The notes: a model not told the origin generated them from the sequence alone. Shown: positions 35,326-48,060, counted from the stretch's first letter. The stretch is DNA of 64,000 nucleotides from Microcebus murinus (GCF_040939455.1 NC_134116.1:73053900-73117899), one strand, 5' to 3'. Program-made: numbers and translations.

Positions 35326-35990
35326 ATATCTCCTCTGTGATGAATACCCTCCTTGTCCACACGTCACATGTCTGGTCATCAGAAATTAAAAAAAACAATC
35401 AAATCTTATGACAGCCATACTCATTACAGAGTAGAATTAAGAATGAAGCTCTCCTAAACAAAAATGTAAACTCCAAAGATGGGGTTGTAGAGAATCTTTA
35501 TAATGTATTCCTCTTCTCTCTTCTGTAGTTAATAATTATTTCTTCCTCCTTTGTTAAAGGCCTCCAAGGAACTTGTTATTACTGTCCATCACAGATTTGT
35601 CTCACATCCTTCATTCCACTGCCCTTCTGGTCTGTTCCCTCTGGCCAGCCTTGTTGTGGTCCTGTCTGCCCTCCTGCATTGTCACTCATGGGTCCCTGTG
35701 CCTGGGTCACTTCCGTCCTTGATGCCAACTAACTTGCCTCATTCACAATTTAAGCTAGCACCCTCATCGCCTCCTATATTTCCTCTGACTCTTAATTTCT
35801 ACAGGAAGTGGTACAACCAAGCATTCTGCACAGGAAGGTACCTATTATATGCACAATGACATTCGATGAGGAGAGGCTTCAAGGTGCATGGCACTGTCCT
35901 GTCTGTCTAGAAGGGATGTCTCTGGAGCACCAGAACCCTCCTTTTTCTCTTGTCGTGGTGTCTTCTGAGTTTTAAAAGCCATTTGAGTTT
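35326..35990. other. Unassigned, pyrimidine-rich in part
   Basis: A 102-codon plus-strand frame at 35551-35859 lies in C/T-rich sequence of L2-like flavour. No gene evidence. Confidence 0.4.
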
Positions 35991-35994
35991 ATAA

Positions 35995-36120
35995 TTGGCT
36001 GCATCTGTGCCATCTCTCTGGGGTTGCAAGCTCCCTGAGGGAATGAAAGAGCCTTTATCTTTCTTAGATTCATTTCTGTATTGCACCAGTTACAGTGTCT
36101 TCCACAATCTTAATAAGTTC
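35995..36120 (+). repeat. L2 3' fragment (sense)
   Basis: 'gcaagctccctgagggaatg' with 'gtattgcaccagttacagtg' and 'cttaataagttcc' fits the L2 3' end, diverged. Confidence 0.55.
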
Positions 36121-36194
36121 CATCATTTCAGCCTATAAGTTGAGTGTTATCCCTGTATCCCAAAGACAACATACTTTCTTTTAATATCACACAG

Positions 36195-36370
36195 GCAGGC
36201 AGGCTGGCTTCAGATCCCAGTTCTGCCACTTAACTATGGATGTGAGCTTTGGGCAAGTTACATAACCACTCGATGCTTTCATTCTCCATGGTTAGTGACC
36301 GAACCCACCTCAGGAGTTTCCTGAGGATTGCATGAATTAATATACATAAAGCCCTCATAAGTGTTTGCAT
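36195..36370 (+). repeat. MIR SINE (sense), first of a pair
   Basis: 'cttcagatcccagttctgcc', 'tttgggcaagttacataacc' and 'cctgaggattgcatgaatta' in MIR order. Confidence 0.75.
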
Positions 36371-36424
36371 TATCACTAGAATTTTCTTGCAGATCTTTTC
36401 TCAAGAGCAGGCAGGGCCTTATCT

Positions 36425-36665
36425 CAGCAGGGCACAGAGGTAGGCAAAGCATGTGCTTTGGCCTCAGGCCTATCTGGGTTTAATGGCAACTTGACCACCC
36501 ACTAGCTGTGTGGCCTTTGGCAAGTTACTTAATCACTCTGGGCCTATTTTCTGTAAAATAATAGGAGCACTTTCAATATGTAGTTTGAGGGTTAAATGGC
36601 ATAACTCACATAAAGAGCTAATAGTAGTATCTGACACATTAGTAAATACTCAGTAAATATGAGTT
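36425..36665 (+). repeat. MIR SINE (sense), second of a pair
   Basis: 'gcatgtgctttggcctcagg', 'cccactagctgtgtggcctt', 'tggcaagttacttaatcact' and 'tactcagtaaatatgag' in MIR order. It lies about 55 bp after another MIR in the same orientation; the two differ clearly, so they are independent insertions rather than a tandem duplication. Confidence 0.8.
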
Positions 36666-36669
36666 TTAA

Positions 36670-37590
36670 TTAGGCATCAACAAATCCTCAGCACGTGACT
36701 GGCAGAGGTCGGATGGAATGGAGAGAGTCAGTCTCAGGGCCCCTGGCCTGACACATGCACCTCCAGTGTGAGTCCCCAGCAGCATCCAAGGAGCTACTGG
36801 GATCTGTCCGAGCATCATTAACTCATTCCTAGCCTCCCAGCTTCCACATTTGGCAGGTGCCCCCACCTTCTAGCCATTGGCGTCATACCCCGGGCTGTGA
36901 GTTCTTCCATCTGCCTCAGTGCAGGGACTCTGCCTTGGCAACGGAATTCCAACCTCCTCTCCACACGCAGCTCCTCCGGGCACTGTCAGCTCGAGTCAGT
37001 CACCCGTCAACCCAGAACGACCTTCTCCTCCCAGCGAGGGGGCCATCTGCTCTCTCGGCCCCCACTCCAGGGCAGCTGTCTGCCACAGACACTCCTCCTG
37101 CTGCTCTCCACACTGTCTGCTACCACGAGCCACAAGGGGAAGCCAGAAAAACGTTACTGTCCTTTAAAGGATGTGATGTGCTAAAACCACAAGTTCATGT
37201 CACTCCTCTGGGACAGGGCTGACAACCAGTTTATATGCTAAATATAAGGCAAAAGACACCCTATATACCCAGAGGAAATGAGCTGACCCGACTGTGGTTT
37301 GCCTGGAGTTTGTGGCGGCACCCAGTGGGTGCTGGATAAGGGATCAAATGCTGCAGAATGAGTGATGACGATCGTCTGGACCATGTGTTAAAATGTTTCT
37401 GGAATGTTAAGGGATAAGACCCCTCTTTCTGATCATAATACCTGAATACATTTTCATTGGTCCTATATAAAATGGATTAAACTACAGAATTCTGTATAAG
37501 GACAAATTGACCATGCATAACCTTCCACTTCCAACATTTCACCATTTTCTCCTGTTGGATTTCAGTTCAGGTTGCTGGTCTAACATACTC
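36670..37590. other. GC-richer unassigned segment
   Basis: 36670-37200 is the most GC-rich unassigned part of the window but is not CpG-island-like. It contains an E-box cacgtg at about 36692. Three overlapping plus-strand frames (82-121 codons) in different phases show no domain. Beyond 37230 the sequence becomes ordinary. Confidence 0.45.
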
Positions 37591-37594
37591 TAAG

Positions 37595-38060
37595 GCCTCA
37601 GTGGGCTAAAGAGTAGCCCCTTACAGATGTCCACATTCCCAATTCCTGGAACCTGCGAATATGTTACTTTACATGACAAAAAGGACTCTGCAGATGAGAT
37701 TAAGTTAAAGACCTTGAAATGGGGAGATTATCCCAAATTATCTGGGTGGCTCCCAAGTGCAATTGTAAGCATCTTTATAAGAGAAAGGCAGTGGGGTCAG
37801 ATTCAGAGAAGCAACTGCGACTGTGGAAGCAGAGGTCAGAGTGCATGGGGCCATGAGCCAAGAAATGCAGGCAGCCTCTGGGAGCTGGAAAAGGCAAGAG
37901 GAGGAGTCTCCCCTACAGGGATTCCAGAAGGAACACAGCCATGCTGCCCCATCTTAGACTTCTGACCCCCAGAGCTATAAAAGAAGAAATCTATGCTTCT
38001 TTAAGCCTCCAAGTTTATGGTAATTTATTAGAGCAGTCGGAGGAAATGAATACACTTCAA
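37595..38060 (+). mobile_element. MaLR (MLT1-type) solo LTR, sense
   Basis: A long match to an MLT1-class LTR in order: 'ccacattcccaattcctgga', 'gactctgcagatgagattaa', 'gaaatggggagattatccca', 'agccaagaaatgcaggcagc', 'tctccc..gggattccagaa', 'gacttctgacccccagagct' and 'taagcctccaagtttatggt'. No internal retroviral sequence is present. A 112-codon frame at 37627-37965 is simply LTR sequence. Confidence 0.8.
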
Positions 38061-39430
38061 GGGTAGAATATATGAGGCATTGTGTACTGTTTCTTCAAAC
38101 CAAAATATAAATAAAACAACAGATGTCAAAATAATATATATTATTAAGCAGTTCCTAATCCAGGTAGCATTACAAATAGAATAAAAGTAATGATAGCTAG
38201 GTTAACATTTAAGCTCTCTAATTTTCAATATTACTTTTTAGGGAATTTTTTAAAAACTATGTCTGAATAGATACAAACATAGAGTTAGATAGAAGAAATA
38301 AGACCTCATGTTCGATAGATCAGTAGGGTGATCATAGTTATCATTCATCTGTATACTTCAAAATAGCTAGAAGAGAATAATTCCAATGTTTCTAACATAA
38401 AGAAAAGGTAAATATTTAAGCTGATAGATATCCCAACTACTCTGATTTGATCTTCACACATTACATGAATGTATCTAATATATCACATCTATCCCTACAA
38501 TATGCACATCTATTATGTATCAATAAAAAAGAACAATATATTTTTTAAAAGTACGCCTGATCTTAGGATTGAGTAGTTTAAACCCTACCATTTTTCTGCT
38601 TCTTAGGAGTTAGTTTCCTTTTATTTTTCATTGTTTACGTAATTCTTCTTCTATTCATGAGGTCAAAGTTTGTGGTCTAAAATTATCTCTTTTTCTTGTC
38701 TTAGAGCCATGCCCTGTTGGGAGAAAGCTCTGCTGTGGTTTTTAGCTCCCAGAAGTCCCACGGGGCTCCTTAGTTAAGTAGCTATGAAGGCTGCTTTATT
38801 CTGAGGGTGGAGTCCCTGTTTTCACGGTGGGAAAACAGCTCCTACTCCCAGGGCTATGCAGTGAGCTGGCAGACAGCCCTGCTGCCTCCTCTGACAGGGG
38901 CACCCTTTTCACCCAGAACTGTCAGAGTCGCAGAGTGCAGCCTCCACAGCACCACCCCCCCCCGGGGGGCACAGACAAGGACTAGGGGTTGGAAGCCCCC
39001 CTCTGCAGACAGTGTCATTTCAGATGTACGACCTCTGAATAAAGAGATTTTCAGAACTGAGGGTCCTAGGGGTGGGGATGGGGAAGACTCTCCTAACAAT
39101 AAGCCTGTAACTCCATTCTTTAAATGGAATTCTAAGGTTGGTTATCTTCTGATTTTCTTCCAGTTAAAATTACACAGAAAATTACCTTTTTCTTCAAGCT
39201 CAGCACTGAACTCCATTTGAATCTTAACTCGAGTGAGCACAAAACATTCTCCTTAACTTGAAGACCCTTTGCTCCTGACAATTCTTCAAAGCACCAAATC
39301 TTTAAGAATGTTTCACTGATTGCTCCAGTTCAGAGAGCTCTCTCCCACTCCTGAACATGTCTAATGTTTGTTTTCCCAAGTTCCTACTAACTTAAAATTC
39401 CAACTTAAAGTCACAATCTAAAAGTCTTAT
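38061..39430. other. Unassigned sequence
   Basis: AT-rich to 38690, then a GC-richer stretch 38700-39230 with a 137-codon plus-strand frame (38807-39220) and an overlapping 81-codon minus frame. A C9G6 run at 38955-38969 sits in it. No domain or homologue recognised. Confidence 0.45.
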
Positions 39431-39433
39431 GTA

Positions 39434-39720
39434 GCCAGGTACGGTGGCTCACACCTATAATCTTAGCACTTTGGGAGGCCTAGGTGGGAGGATTGCTACA
39501 GGCCAGTAGTTTGAGACCAGCCTGGGCAACATAGTAAGACCCCATCTCTAAAAAAAAAAAAAAAAAAAAAATTAGCTGGGCATGTGCCTAGAGTCTCACT
39601 CAAGAGGCTGAGGTGAGAGGATCCCTGAATCCAGGAGTTTGAGGTTATAGTGGGCTATGATCAGGCCACTTTTCTCCACTTTGGGCAACAGAGTGAGACC
39701 CTGCCACTATAAAAAAAAAT
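39434..39720 (+). mobile_element. Old Alu SINE (J-like), sense
   Basis: From 'gccaggtacggtggctcaca' through 'gcactttgggaggcctaggt', a long A-run linker (39550-39571) and 'attagctgggcatg' to 'caacagagtgagaccctgcc' and a short A-tail. The right arm lacks part of its start. No lemur linker, so an early Alu. I could not find a convincing target duplication. Confidence 0.85.
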
Positions 39721-40555
39721 ACAAAAGAACACAAAGAATAAGGAGCAATGTTATTGCAAATAAAGCACAATAAAACTAAAATATATAATTCCATTGGCTT
39801 ATGCATTTTATTGGAATTTAGGGTAAATTAGCTGCTATAGATGAGATGTTGCCCATAGAAAGGATTTATCTTCAAATACTGAAAGATTGATACTAATTTT
39901 CTAATCTGAAAACCTGCTTCAGAACAATTCAAAATGAGAAAGAGGGCAAAGTATAAAATAGAGTTTATATGAATTTTTCAAACAAGCTCTCAAGAAATCC
40001 CAAGTATTTACAAAACCTCCCACAAAGATGCCTATCACAACTTAATTTCACTTCTGCCACCCCTTGAATTGTTTGACCTTTTGAATAATTGTAGTAAAAT
40101 ACAGTAAGGATGATAAAGGTGAAAAATTAGCATTATACCATGTCATATTAATGTAATTTCATATGGTAGGAAGCTTTATCCGTATAATAAGATATGTAAT
40201 TCATAATGGTAAATGCTGATTAAACATGATGCTTGTGTCTATTATTTGAAAAAATATTGGGAATTAAGAATTTGTACAGAAATGCAAATTCCTATTCTAT
40301 TGTTTTTTTCTGGAAAAACCATACTGAATGTGTCTCATTTTCTTTTTTCCCCTGCAAATATAATTTGCTGTAACTTTGAATACTCCTTGAAGTGAATATC
40401 TGTAAATATAAATACCAATACAATGTATCACTTCACTTTAATATCTTCTGGAGGTGTTTTCATTTGCCACTCACTCTTACAGTACTTTTCGATATCTATT
40501 ATAGCCCTGAGTTCTGCTTCATTGTGATTTTTTAATCCACATGTTTTTTCCTCCA
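39721..40555. other. Unassigned AT-rich sequence
   Basis: No recognised element. Confidence 0.5.
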
Positions 40556-40559
40556 CCTC

Positions 40560-40742
40560 TGACCCAGCTCTTAGATTATGAGTTTGTCAAGTTTCTCAGA
40601 ATATATATAATTCATCTTTTATGCAATTATTCACTAAATATCAAGAGTCTTCTATGTACTAAGCACTATGTTAGACACTGGGACCAATATCCCCAGCCCT
40701 CACACCGTGCTTAGCTTACAATAGATGCTTAATAAATGGGTA
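40560..40742 (+). repeat. L2-like fragment (sense 3' end)
   Basis: 'agattatgagtttgtcaagt' then 'gcttagcttacaatagatgc' and 'ttaataaatgggtat' suggest L2 3' sequence. The middle carries an antisense-type 'ctatgtactaagcactatgt' block, so two fragments may overlap. Confidence 0.45.
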
Positions 40743-43110
40743 TTTCTTACCATGAAAATCTTAAGAAGAAACAGAAAGATTTGGATAGATAAATGTCGAA
40801 AATAACACCCAGCCATTCATAAAAACAAGTAGAAATGTTTCAGAATATTTTATCTGGTACAATGTAATCTCTCCAATGGGTGCACTGAAAAATGTCCAGT
40901 AATATCATCACAAGGCACTGAAGATGCACCTTTAGAATGTATTTACTGTTCTAAAGATGTCAAACTACAGACAAAATGTTTCATGCTGTTCAATTATGGT
41001 ATCTTTGACTTCTTTCATTGAATACTTGATATACTTAAACCTTAACTTGTTTTCTAAAATGTCACTAATTCCAATGCCTGATTATCCAGGCTGTGAAAGC
41101 ATCTTACTGTAGCTCACTTCCTCTCTCCTCCACCTGGGCTAATCATCAGCAATGTCACTGATGGGCAACACTTATGGGCCCAGCTTCAGACACACTGATA
41201 AATGTTAAGTGTGTCTAATTGTGTTGTCCTGACATCTCTGTAAGAATAATACCTTTTTCATGAGAAATCACCCACCAATTTTCATGACTACAAAGTGGAA
41301 GTCATTCAACAGATACTAAAGGCTGAGCATGAACCATGGGGCACTATTCCACTCAAAAGATAACACACACATGCTTATTAGGACTATTAACATTATATTT
41401 ACAGTCTCTGTTCCTTTTCTGAGCTGGTTAGATTCTCTTTAGGAACCATTAGATCTTTTATATGAGGTACTCAGAATATAATTATTTATCCTGACAGGAG
41501 AGCCCATTAATGACATCAAGTAATCCTTTTGCTGGCATCCATGATAAAAAAGAAAAAAAAAATTTTAATCGGGATGAATCTATGTCCATATCATTTTTTC
41601 CAACAATCATAGACATAACATACTAAATTATGCTTTATTTATGAAAATATCAGCAGCCTGATATTGTATGTAATTTTCTCCTTATGCAACGAAAAGTAAC
41701 AACTGTATTTTGTTTTTGAATTACATTTGAATTACATTTATTTGAAAAGAGCAATGAACACATTTTATACCATTTCATTCAACACTGCAAACAGCATGGT
41801 GTTTAAAATAAATTTAAGCAGAAATTCTTGCTTATATATTCTCCTTCTTTGAAAAGCTAAATGACTGATAACATCAGAAGTATGATCTCAAAATTGATAC
41901 TGAAAAGTAAAAAATAATTTCCATTTACAAGTTTCTTAACCTTCATACAAAGTTTCACATAAATAAGGGAAGGAGAAAAAATTATTTTCAGAATCAGCTA
42001 ACATATAGGATAATCGAAGGCACTAGAAACCTAATATTAACGTATCTGTTTCAGATTAAGATTTAGAAACATGGTGCAACATTGCTGGTGAATTCTATAA
42101 GATAAAGTACAAGCGGAGCCAGGCTGGTGAATAATTGATATGTGCCTAAGATTAGAAAAGCTAATTTACAGGCTGTTCCGATGTGGTAGGCACTACAAAG
42201 TCTCAAATGAGCAAGTGAGAGGTCTGACAACACATTGTACAGTTTTAGACTTCTATGCTATTAATCACAGAGAACCATGTGAAAAGGCAGAACAGCCTTA
42301 CATGTTAAATTATGTGGGTTATAAGATATTGTTACCTACGCAATAAAAAGATAATGACAAGTCAGAGATACGGTGCTCAGGGTCCAGACCATTTCCATGT
42401 GTGCATCTCACTGTATACTCAGAGCTGCTTTGTAAGAGCCTACAGAGATGCAGAAATCAGAGAGGGTAGTGACCAGCCTGAGGTCACCTGGCTAGTACAG
42501 AGCACAGAACACAAGCCTTCTGCCTCACCTTCCCCTGGAAAATAAGACCCTCTTACCTTAATTTGCTCTGGGGATGTTTTCATGTCAATCTTTATTTTTA
42601 GATAAACAATACTTTTGATGCATTAAAAACACACAGCCTATACGTCCTCCCATCCCCACCTAAATAGATCCCTGTTCAATTCCATGAGCAAAGGTATAGG
42701 AAGTGTTTTAAAAATACATTGTCTTCCTTTTAGATTTTGTGTAGATCAGGAGACTTGATAAGAAATCCAGGTCATAAGAGATTCATCTTCACCTGCTTCT
42801 ACCTGTTGGACTATGCTGGTTTGTCACACTATCATCTTGGGACATGAAACATGCTAAGTAACCAAAGATAAGCAAACGGAGAATTAGCAATGCATATCCA
42901 ACCTACAGTCCTGCCACTATCCTGAGGGATTAGAAAGCTACATAAGCTTTTATGCCAAGTATCTATTAATATTTAAGCACAAAAGAAAGGGCTAGAAACC
43001 TGGCACTGTTGTGTTCCTTTTCATTTAACCTCCTTTCAACTCTGAGTTCTGTCTTAAGGAAATGAATTGCTATACCTGATAGTGATATTCTCCAAACGCA
43101 CCAGGCACTG
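40743..43110. other. Unassigned, mostly AT-rich sequence
   Basis: No gene or clear repeat except a probable antisense MIR piece near 42430-42530 ('agagggtagtgaccagcctg' then 'aggtcacctggctagtacag'). Two overlapping plus-strand frames at 42140-42545 show no domain. Confidence 0.45.
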
Positions 43111-43283
43111 GCATGCAGTGCCTTTCATTTGTGCATATGCAGTGCCTTCATTTGTGCATATCCAGTGCCTTTTGTTCATGCATATGCAGTACCTTTCATT
43201 TGTGCATATGCAGTGTCTTTCGTTTGTGCATATACAGTGCCTTTTGTTTGTTCATAAGCAGTGCCTTTAGTTTGTGCATGCTG
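43111..43283 (+). repeat. 24-bp minisatellite, about 7 copies
   Basis: The unit is gcatatgcagtgcctttcat followed by ttgt. Copies start at 43111, 43133, 43156, 43180, 43204, 43228 and 43252, with a last partial at 43276. The first two units have lost 2 and 1 bp; the rest are exactly 24 bp with 1-4 substitutions each. Because 24 is a multiple of three, frames stay open and give an octapeptide-repeat translation, which is a consequence of the repeat and not evidence of a gene. Confidence 0.95.
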
Positions 43284-46200
43284 TGGACTCACATGCTTGA
43301 GTGCCTGGTGCTTGGTAGGAGTTTAACTGTTTCCTCATTTTACAAACATTCAAAGGTTTGTTCACTGGTGCCACAGAACTTCTGTAGTCCACTGCAACTC
43401 CAAACAAGGAATTCAGCCAGTCTGCAATATTCCTAAGCATTTTTGAGGCCTCTCCATATTGACCAGCCCCAAGTAATCGTGGATGTATTAGGCAGATGGA
43501 TATCTGCAAACCTCAGTCAGGGTGATGTACCAGCGTACTAGCATGCATTAAGCACTGTTATGGGCATGTATTTTGAACAGCAGAAATATCACATTAAATG
43601 GAGCAACATTTAAAAATAGCAAAAGGAATTATTTTTAATATGATATTCAAGTGGGAATGATGAAATGCCATTTATCTAGTGTCTGCTTATCACTATTTCT
43701 GATTTTCCCCTCAGTCATCTTGCAAGAATGAAAAAACAAGGGCTTAAAGATGGCACAACCAGTCAGGAATGCATGACTGGCTTTAAGGGAAGAAAAATGT
43801 ATTTGGAAGTTAGAGAAAGGAAAACAGAATCCAAAGTGGCTGAAGCAAGTTGTGATGGGGGTGGCATTACAGGGCCATGAAGAGCCCCCTGCGTTGTAGC
43901 TCTCAGCCTTGGCGTGGGTGTAGCCCATGAGACAGGCTTTCTAAGCACAGCCCCTGGAGCTACAGGCATATGTAAATGGCTGATCTGTGCATGTGCACGA
44001 CTGACACATAAACACAGACTTACATAAACATATAACTGGTATAAAAGTTTCATGAAATAACACTTAGCTTTACCAAGTATAAGGAACTCATATTTTCTAC
44101 TCTGTTCTGTTCTACTCAACTCTATTTTTATGTCACTAAAAATGATGATGCCCCACTAGTTTTCTATAATTCACCATGTAGAAAACAGTATGCAGCAGCA
44201 TCTAAGTTTCTACTTATTTGATAAATACTAGATGCTAAGTGTTAGATTATGGCATCATTCATTCTCTGGAATGTATATCCAAGTTAACACAAATCCTGGG
44301 CTTAGGCCCTGTAGATGGGCAGAGTAGCTCCAGTCCCTTCCATGTGCCCACATCTGGAGCTTACTATGCCTAGGTGGAATCTTTCTCCCATATAGCCAGT
44401 TGCACCCATTAGTTTACTTGGAAACAGAGGCTTTTTGAGTTAAGTGATCTGAATCCCAGTCCCTTCCCTTTCAAGGTTATTAACATGCCTTGCCCAAGGC
44501 TAGAAGGAAGAGGTGCCTGAGAGAGGAATCCCCCTGAGGGTAGGAGGAGATGGGGCCAGTAGAACTGCCTCTGCACCCAGGCCTTGGCTGTCAAGGGGGT
44601 ATTGGTCTAGGTCCATGAAGTGGCTTATTCTACAATCTGTTCCAAGGCAGATAGTGGTAGGTAGCAGGATGATAATCTCAGACTGTGTGAGTAAAGTGAG
44701 ATAGCCATGCCATTGGAACCCCTTGTAGCACTCAGGGGAGGCACATTTGCTCTTGCCTCTTGAGAAACCACTGTAGGACCTGGTCTGGTGGCAGTGCCAG
44801 TGAGCTGGCATTGACTATCGACCGTGGCCCTATTGGGCTACTTCTCTTTAGAATTCTTGAATTTCAGCAAATGGCAAGACCATACCTTTGTCTTCAGCCA
44901 TGGCAATAATGGAGCACCAGGCCCAGCAGGGTTGAGTGGTTCTGCCAGAACCTCATCCCCATGGGTGTGCCAGTGCCTTCAACTCCCTTAGGACATGGTG
45001 GCAAGAGCAAGAACTTTATCACTCAAGGGGCCTGGCTGTGGAGACTTCTTTATCACCAGCATTTTCTATCAAATATAACACAGAGGGAACCATATCATTT
45101 TCCTTTGGTGGGGAGAGGTATGTGGCTCTATGCACCAAGGTGTAGGAACAGTATTGCAGATTTGATAGAATCTTTGCTGTGATGATGGAGGGAGGCAAGG
45201 GTGGTACCAGCAGTATCTGGGCCAGCTGTGGATTTTGCTGCATATGGGCAGCCTGGACATCAAGACTGCCCTCAGGACAGACGTGAGCACTTATGTGATG
45301 TACTGAAATCATCAGAGATGGGTGCCAGTGGTGGTGCGATGACTAGACGTTCTGTTCAGGGTTGTGCTTTGAGGAGCAGGGGTGACATTGCTTGTCCCAG
45401 TGAACTTGTATACTAGTTTCTTTCTTCCTTTTTTCCACACTGATTTATTTATTGGTAAATGTTTATGCATAATTATGAACAAAACACTGTGCCAGTACAG
45501 CTCAGACCCAGTGATTATGAAACGGTTAAAGAGAAAAACAGAAAAATCTTAAGCAATATTTTGGGAAAGATGTTTAAGAGTGGGATGTGGGAGTTATTAT
45601 AGAGCTGGGTTCATCCTCAAAACAGCTCTCTTCTTCCAAAAACTAGATCAGGATATGAACTTCAACCCTTTCTTATTTGTCACAGCCCAAGAAGCAGGAT
45701 TACAGAAAAACAACCTTATAAGAGGTGTAGAAAGGGAACTGAAACAGAAACAGAGAGAAAGGGAGAAAGGAGTGGGCATTTCTGGTGTAATAAACAGCAG
45801 CAGCAGGCATCTCGCAGAATGTTTTGACAGCCATGTGGTGTATGAATTTATGTAATACAAGAACTTCAAAGTCAGTTAATGACAAGTAGATCCTTTAAAA
45901 TTCGAATCTGAAGCAATGTGAGATGGAAGCAACTCTGCAGCCTGCCATAAAGGATCCAAGGAAGCCCCAACTATGCCACAAAACAAATGAGACCCACAGA
46001 AAAGGATCAGAAAATTTGAACCATAAACAAGGAGAGATCTGAGCAGATGGGATAGTAGTGAGTGCTAAGACAGCAAGGAATGGGGTCATTAAGGAAGAGA
46101 CAGTGTATGGTGAACTATGATATATGATTTGCCTATTTTTGTTAGGGAAACCATGATTCAGCCTTTCTTGGCTAGATCTTTATTGTTCTTTAGGAAATTT

Positions 46201-46570
46201 GAGCTAAAGAACTCCTACAGGTAGTTGTATAGATTCCCAAATTCTTATCAAGGTGCAGGTACTTAAACAGGGCAGATCTGATCAGAAACACCTTTGATTT
46301 TTCCATGTCTGAGGGTCCTACAATACATATGGTGCTGTGGGGAATACACCAAGGAATAAGAAATTGATTCTGTCTGTGCCCCCATCAGAATAGGAAAAGT
46401 GACCCCTTTACATAGATGACAATAATAAGATGTTAAAATTAGCATGCCCAATAAAAGAAACACAGATAAAGCACTGTGAGAATTTGGAAGAAGAATAAAT
46501 GATTTCTGGCTGGAGGTGGAAGCAGGAAGAATTTTGAGGCTAGAGGTTTCAGGGCCAAGAAAGGACAGTT
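43284..46570. other. Unassigned sequence
   Basis: About 3.3 kb without a repeat I can name, apart from an L2-like antisense scrap near 45440-45500. The stretch 44300-45420 has balanced composition and many short frames on both strands; it could be a decayed retroviral interior or a pseudogene, but I cannot identify it. Confidence 0.4.
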
Positions 46571-46574
46571 CAGA

Positions 46575-46800
46575 GGCTAAAAGCCTGGGCTCCGGAGTAA
46601 GACAGCTTAGATATGAGTCTTGCCTCCTCTGTCTGCTGGCCTTGTGATCCCAGTCAATTCATTAAACTTCTCTGAACTTTAGTTTCTGTCACTGGTAAAT
46701 GCAGATTGGAACAACGCGTCAAGGGTTATATGTGCTGGTCTCCCAACAGAATGCAGAACCTTGCTTAGTAAACATGCTCAATTAATGTTAGCTGCCATTG
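46575..46800 (+). repeat. MIR SINE (sense)
   Basis: 'aaaagcctgggctccggagt', 'gtcaattcattaaacttctc', 'ttgcttagtaaacatgctca' and 'attaatgttagctgcc' in MIR order. Confidence 0.7.
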
Positions 46801-47688
46801 TTGTTATTACCAAGGAGGGCTTTGTCGAGCCTGGCCTCAAAGGCTAAGGATGATTTTGGTTTGTGGGATGGGGGCTGGGCTGTGACAGGGAAATCTATGA
46901 CAATCTATGATAGGAAAGTGTGGGTGATGTTGCTTTCCCTCATTTCTCCCCTCCACCCCCAAGCCCTGTTAAAGAAAATGCGGTGCTATGGCTGGAATGA
47001 GAAATCTGCATGTCCTTACATGACCCCATGGCAGCTTGCTCCTCCTGCACATGCGAGTGAGGGGGAGGGGCTGAGGAGTGAAGAGAAAAGGCTTAAAATA
47101 TTCCACTCTTTGTGCACACAGGCATACAAGTCTTTGGGGACACTCCTAGTGTGTCTGTGCAGCTCAATCAACCAAGTCCCATAAGGCAAAACTTAACACA
47201 TACTCTACGCTCCCTGCTTTATCTCTGGTCTGAAGTAGGAAACAAGTGTTCGTTTGCATTGTGTTCCCTTTAAATTTACACGTTATGACTCTATTATGTT
47301 GGGATCTGATCAGGCAGGGCTCACTCTCTCCCTCCAAAAAACTACAGGCTTAAACAAGTGAGTTTAAAAAGTTGGAGTCTCTTACATTCCAGAATCATGA
47401 GCCTTTCAGTCAAGTTACAGTTTCAAGTGAGTAGGGGTTCAACAAAACAACTGCTATCATGGCTGCAAACCTGCAGAGACACTGGCTGTGAGGTAGGGAC
47501 CACGTATGTGAATTCAGCCTGCACACGTATGTTATCTGTTTCTGAAGGACATGCAATATTGAATTAAGATGTGGAATATATAGCTCCTTTCTTTTTCTCC
47601 ACTTTCCCCTCACAACATAGGTCTAGATAACAATCAAAGCAAGTGGGAGGATTTCATGGAGACCTTGAACACTTTTGGTTCAAGTCCA
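46801..47688. other. Unassigned sequence
   Basis: No recognised repeat. A 128-codon plus-strand frame (46798-47184) starts in the MIR end and has no domain. Confidence 0.45.
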
Positions 47689-47689
47689 G

Positions 47690-47850
47690 TACATCCATAT
47701 TTACTAGGTGTGCCTCATGTGTACTTAGATCAATGCACAGAGCTCTGTCTGCTAAGGATACAAAAGTGCCCATGACAGTCTCTGACCTTTCACGCCTTAC
47801 AATCTATTTGCAGAGACAAGACAACTTAAACACATAAAATAAATTATTAA
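47690..47850 (-). repeat. L2 3'-end fragment (antisense)
   Basis: 'catatttactaggtgtgcct', 'aaggatacaaaagtgcccat' and 'ccttacaatctatttgcaga' follow reverse L2. Confidence 0.55.
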
Positions 47851-47852
47851 AG

Positions 47853-48060
47853 CCCAGTGACAAAGAGCTCAGACTCTGGAGCCAAACTGTGTGACACTGC
47901 ACAAACCACTTAATCTTTCTGTGCCTCAGTTTCTTGATCCACAGAAAGATAAAGTTGTTTTATCTCATAAAGTTGTCATAGGGATGAACTGAGGCAGTGT
48001 ATGCATGCAAACCACTTAGAACAGAGCCTGGCATGGATTATTGGTTATTAATTATGGTTA
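47853..48060 (+). repeat. MIR SINE (sense)
   Basis: 'agagctcagactctggagcc', 'ctgtgcctcagtttcttgat', 'cataaagttgtcatagggat' and 'cttagaacagagcctggcat' are in textbook MIR order. Confidence 0.85.

Noticed and set aside
36195..36665. Tandem pair of similar MIR elements taken as a duplication
   Set aside because: The two differ strongly and have different flanks, so they are independent insertions.
37022..37037. CTCF-like 'agcgagggggcca' string
   Set aside because: Misses the consensus at about four core positions, unlike the site at 18405.
38807..39220. 137-codon plus-strand frame
   Set aside because: It overlaps a minus-strand frame in a GC-rich patch, with no domain, splice context or homologue recognised.
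43111..43283. CRISPR-like array of short repeats
   Set aside because: Repeats are head-to-tail without unique spacers, in a mammalian genome; a minisatellite explains them.
43067..43436. Two overlapping frames with octapeptide repeats
   Set aside because: Explained by the 24-bp minisatellite, whose period is divisible by three.
43876..43892. CTCF-like 'gccccctgcg' string
   Set aside because: Reverse complement misses about four core positions.
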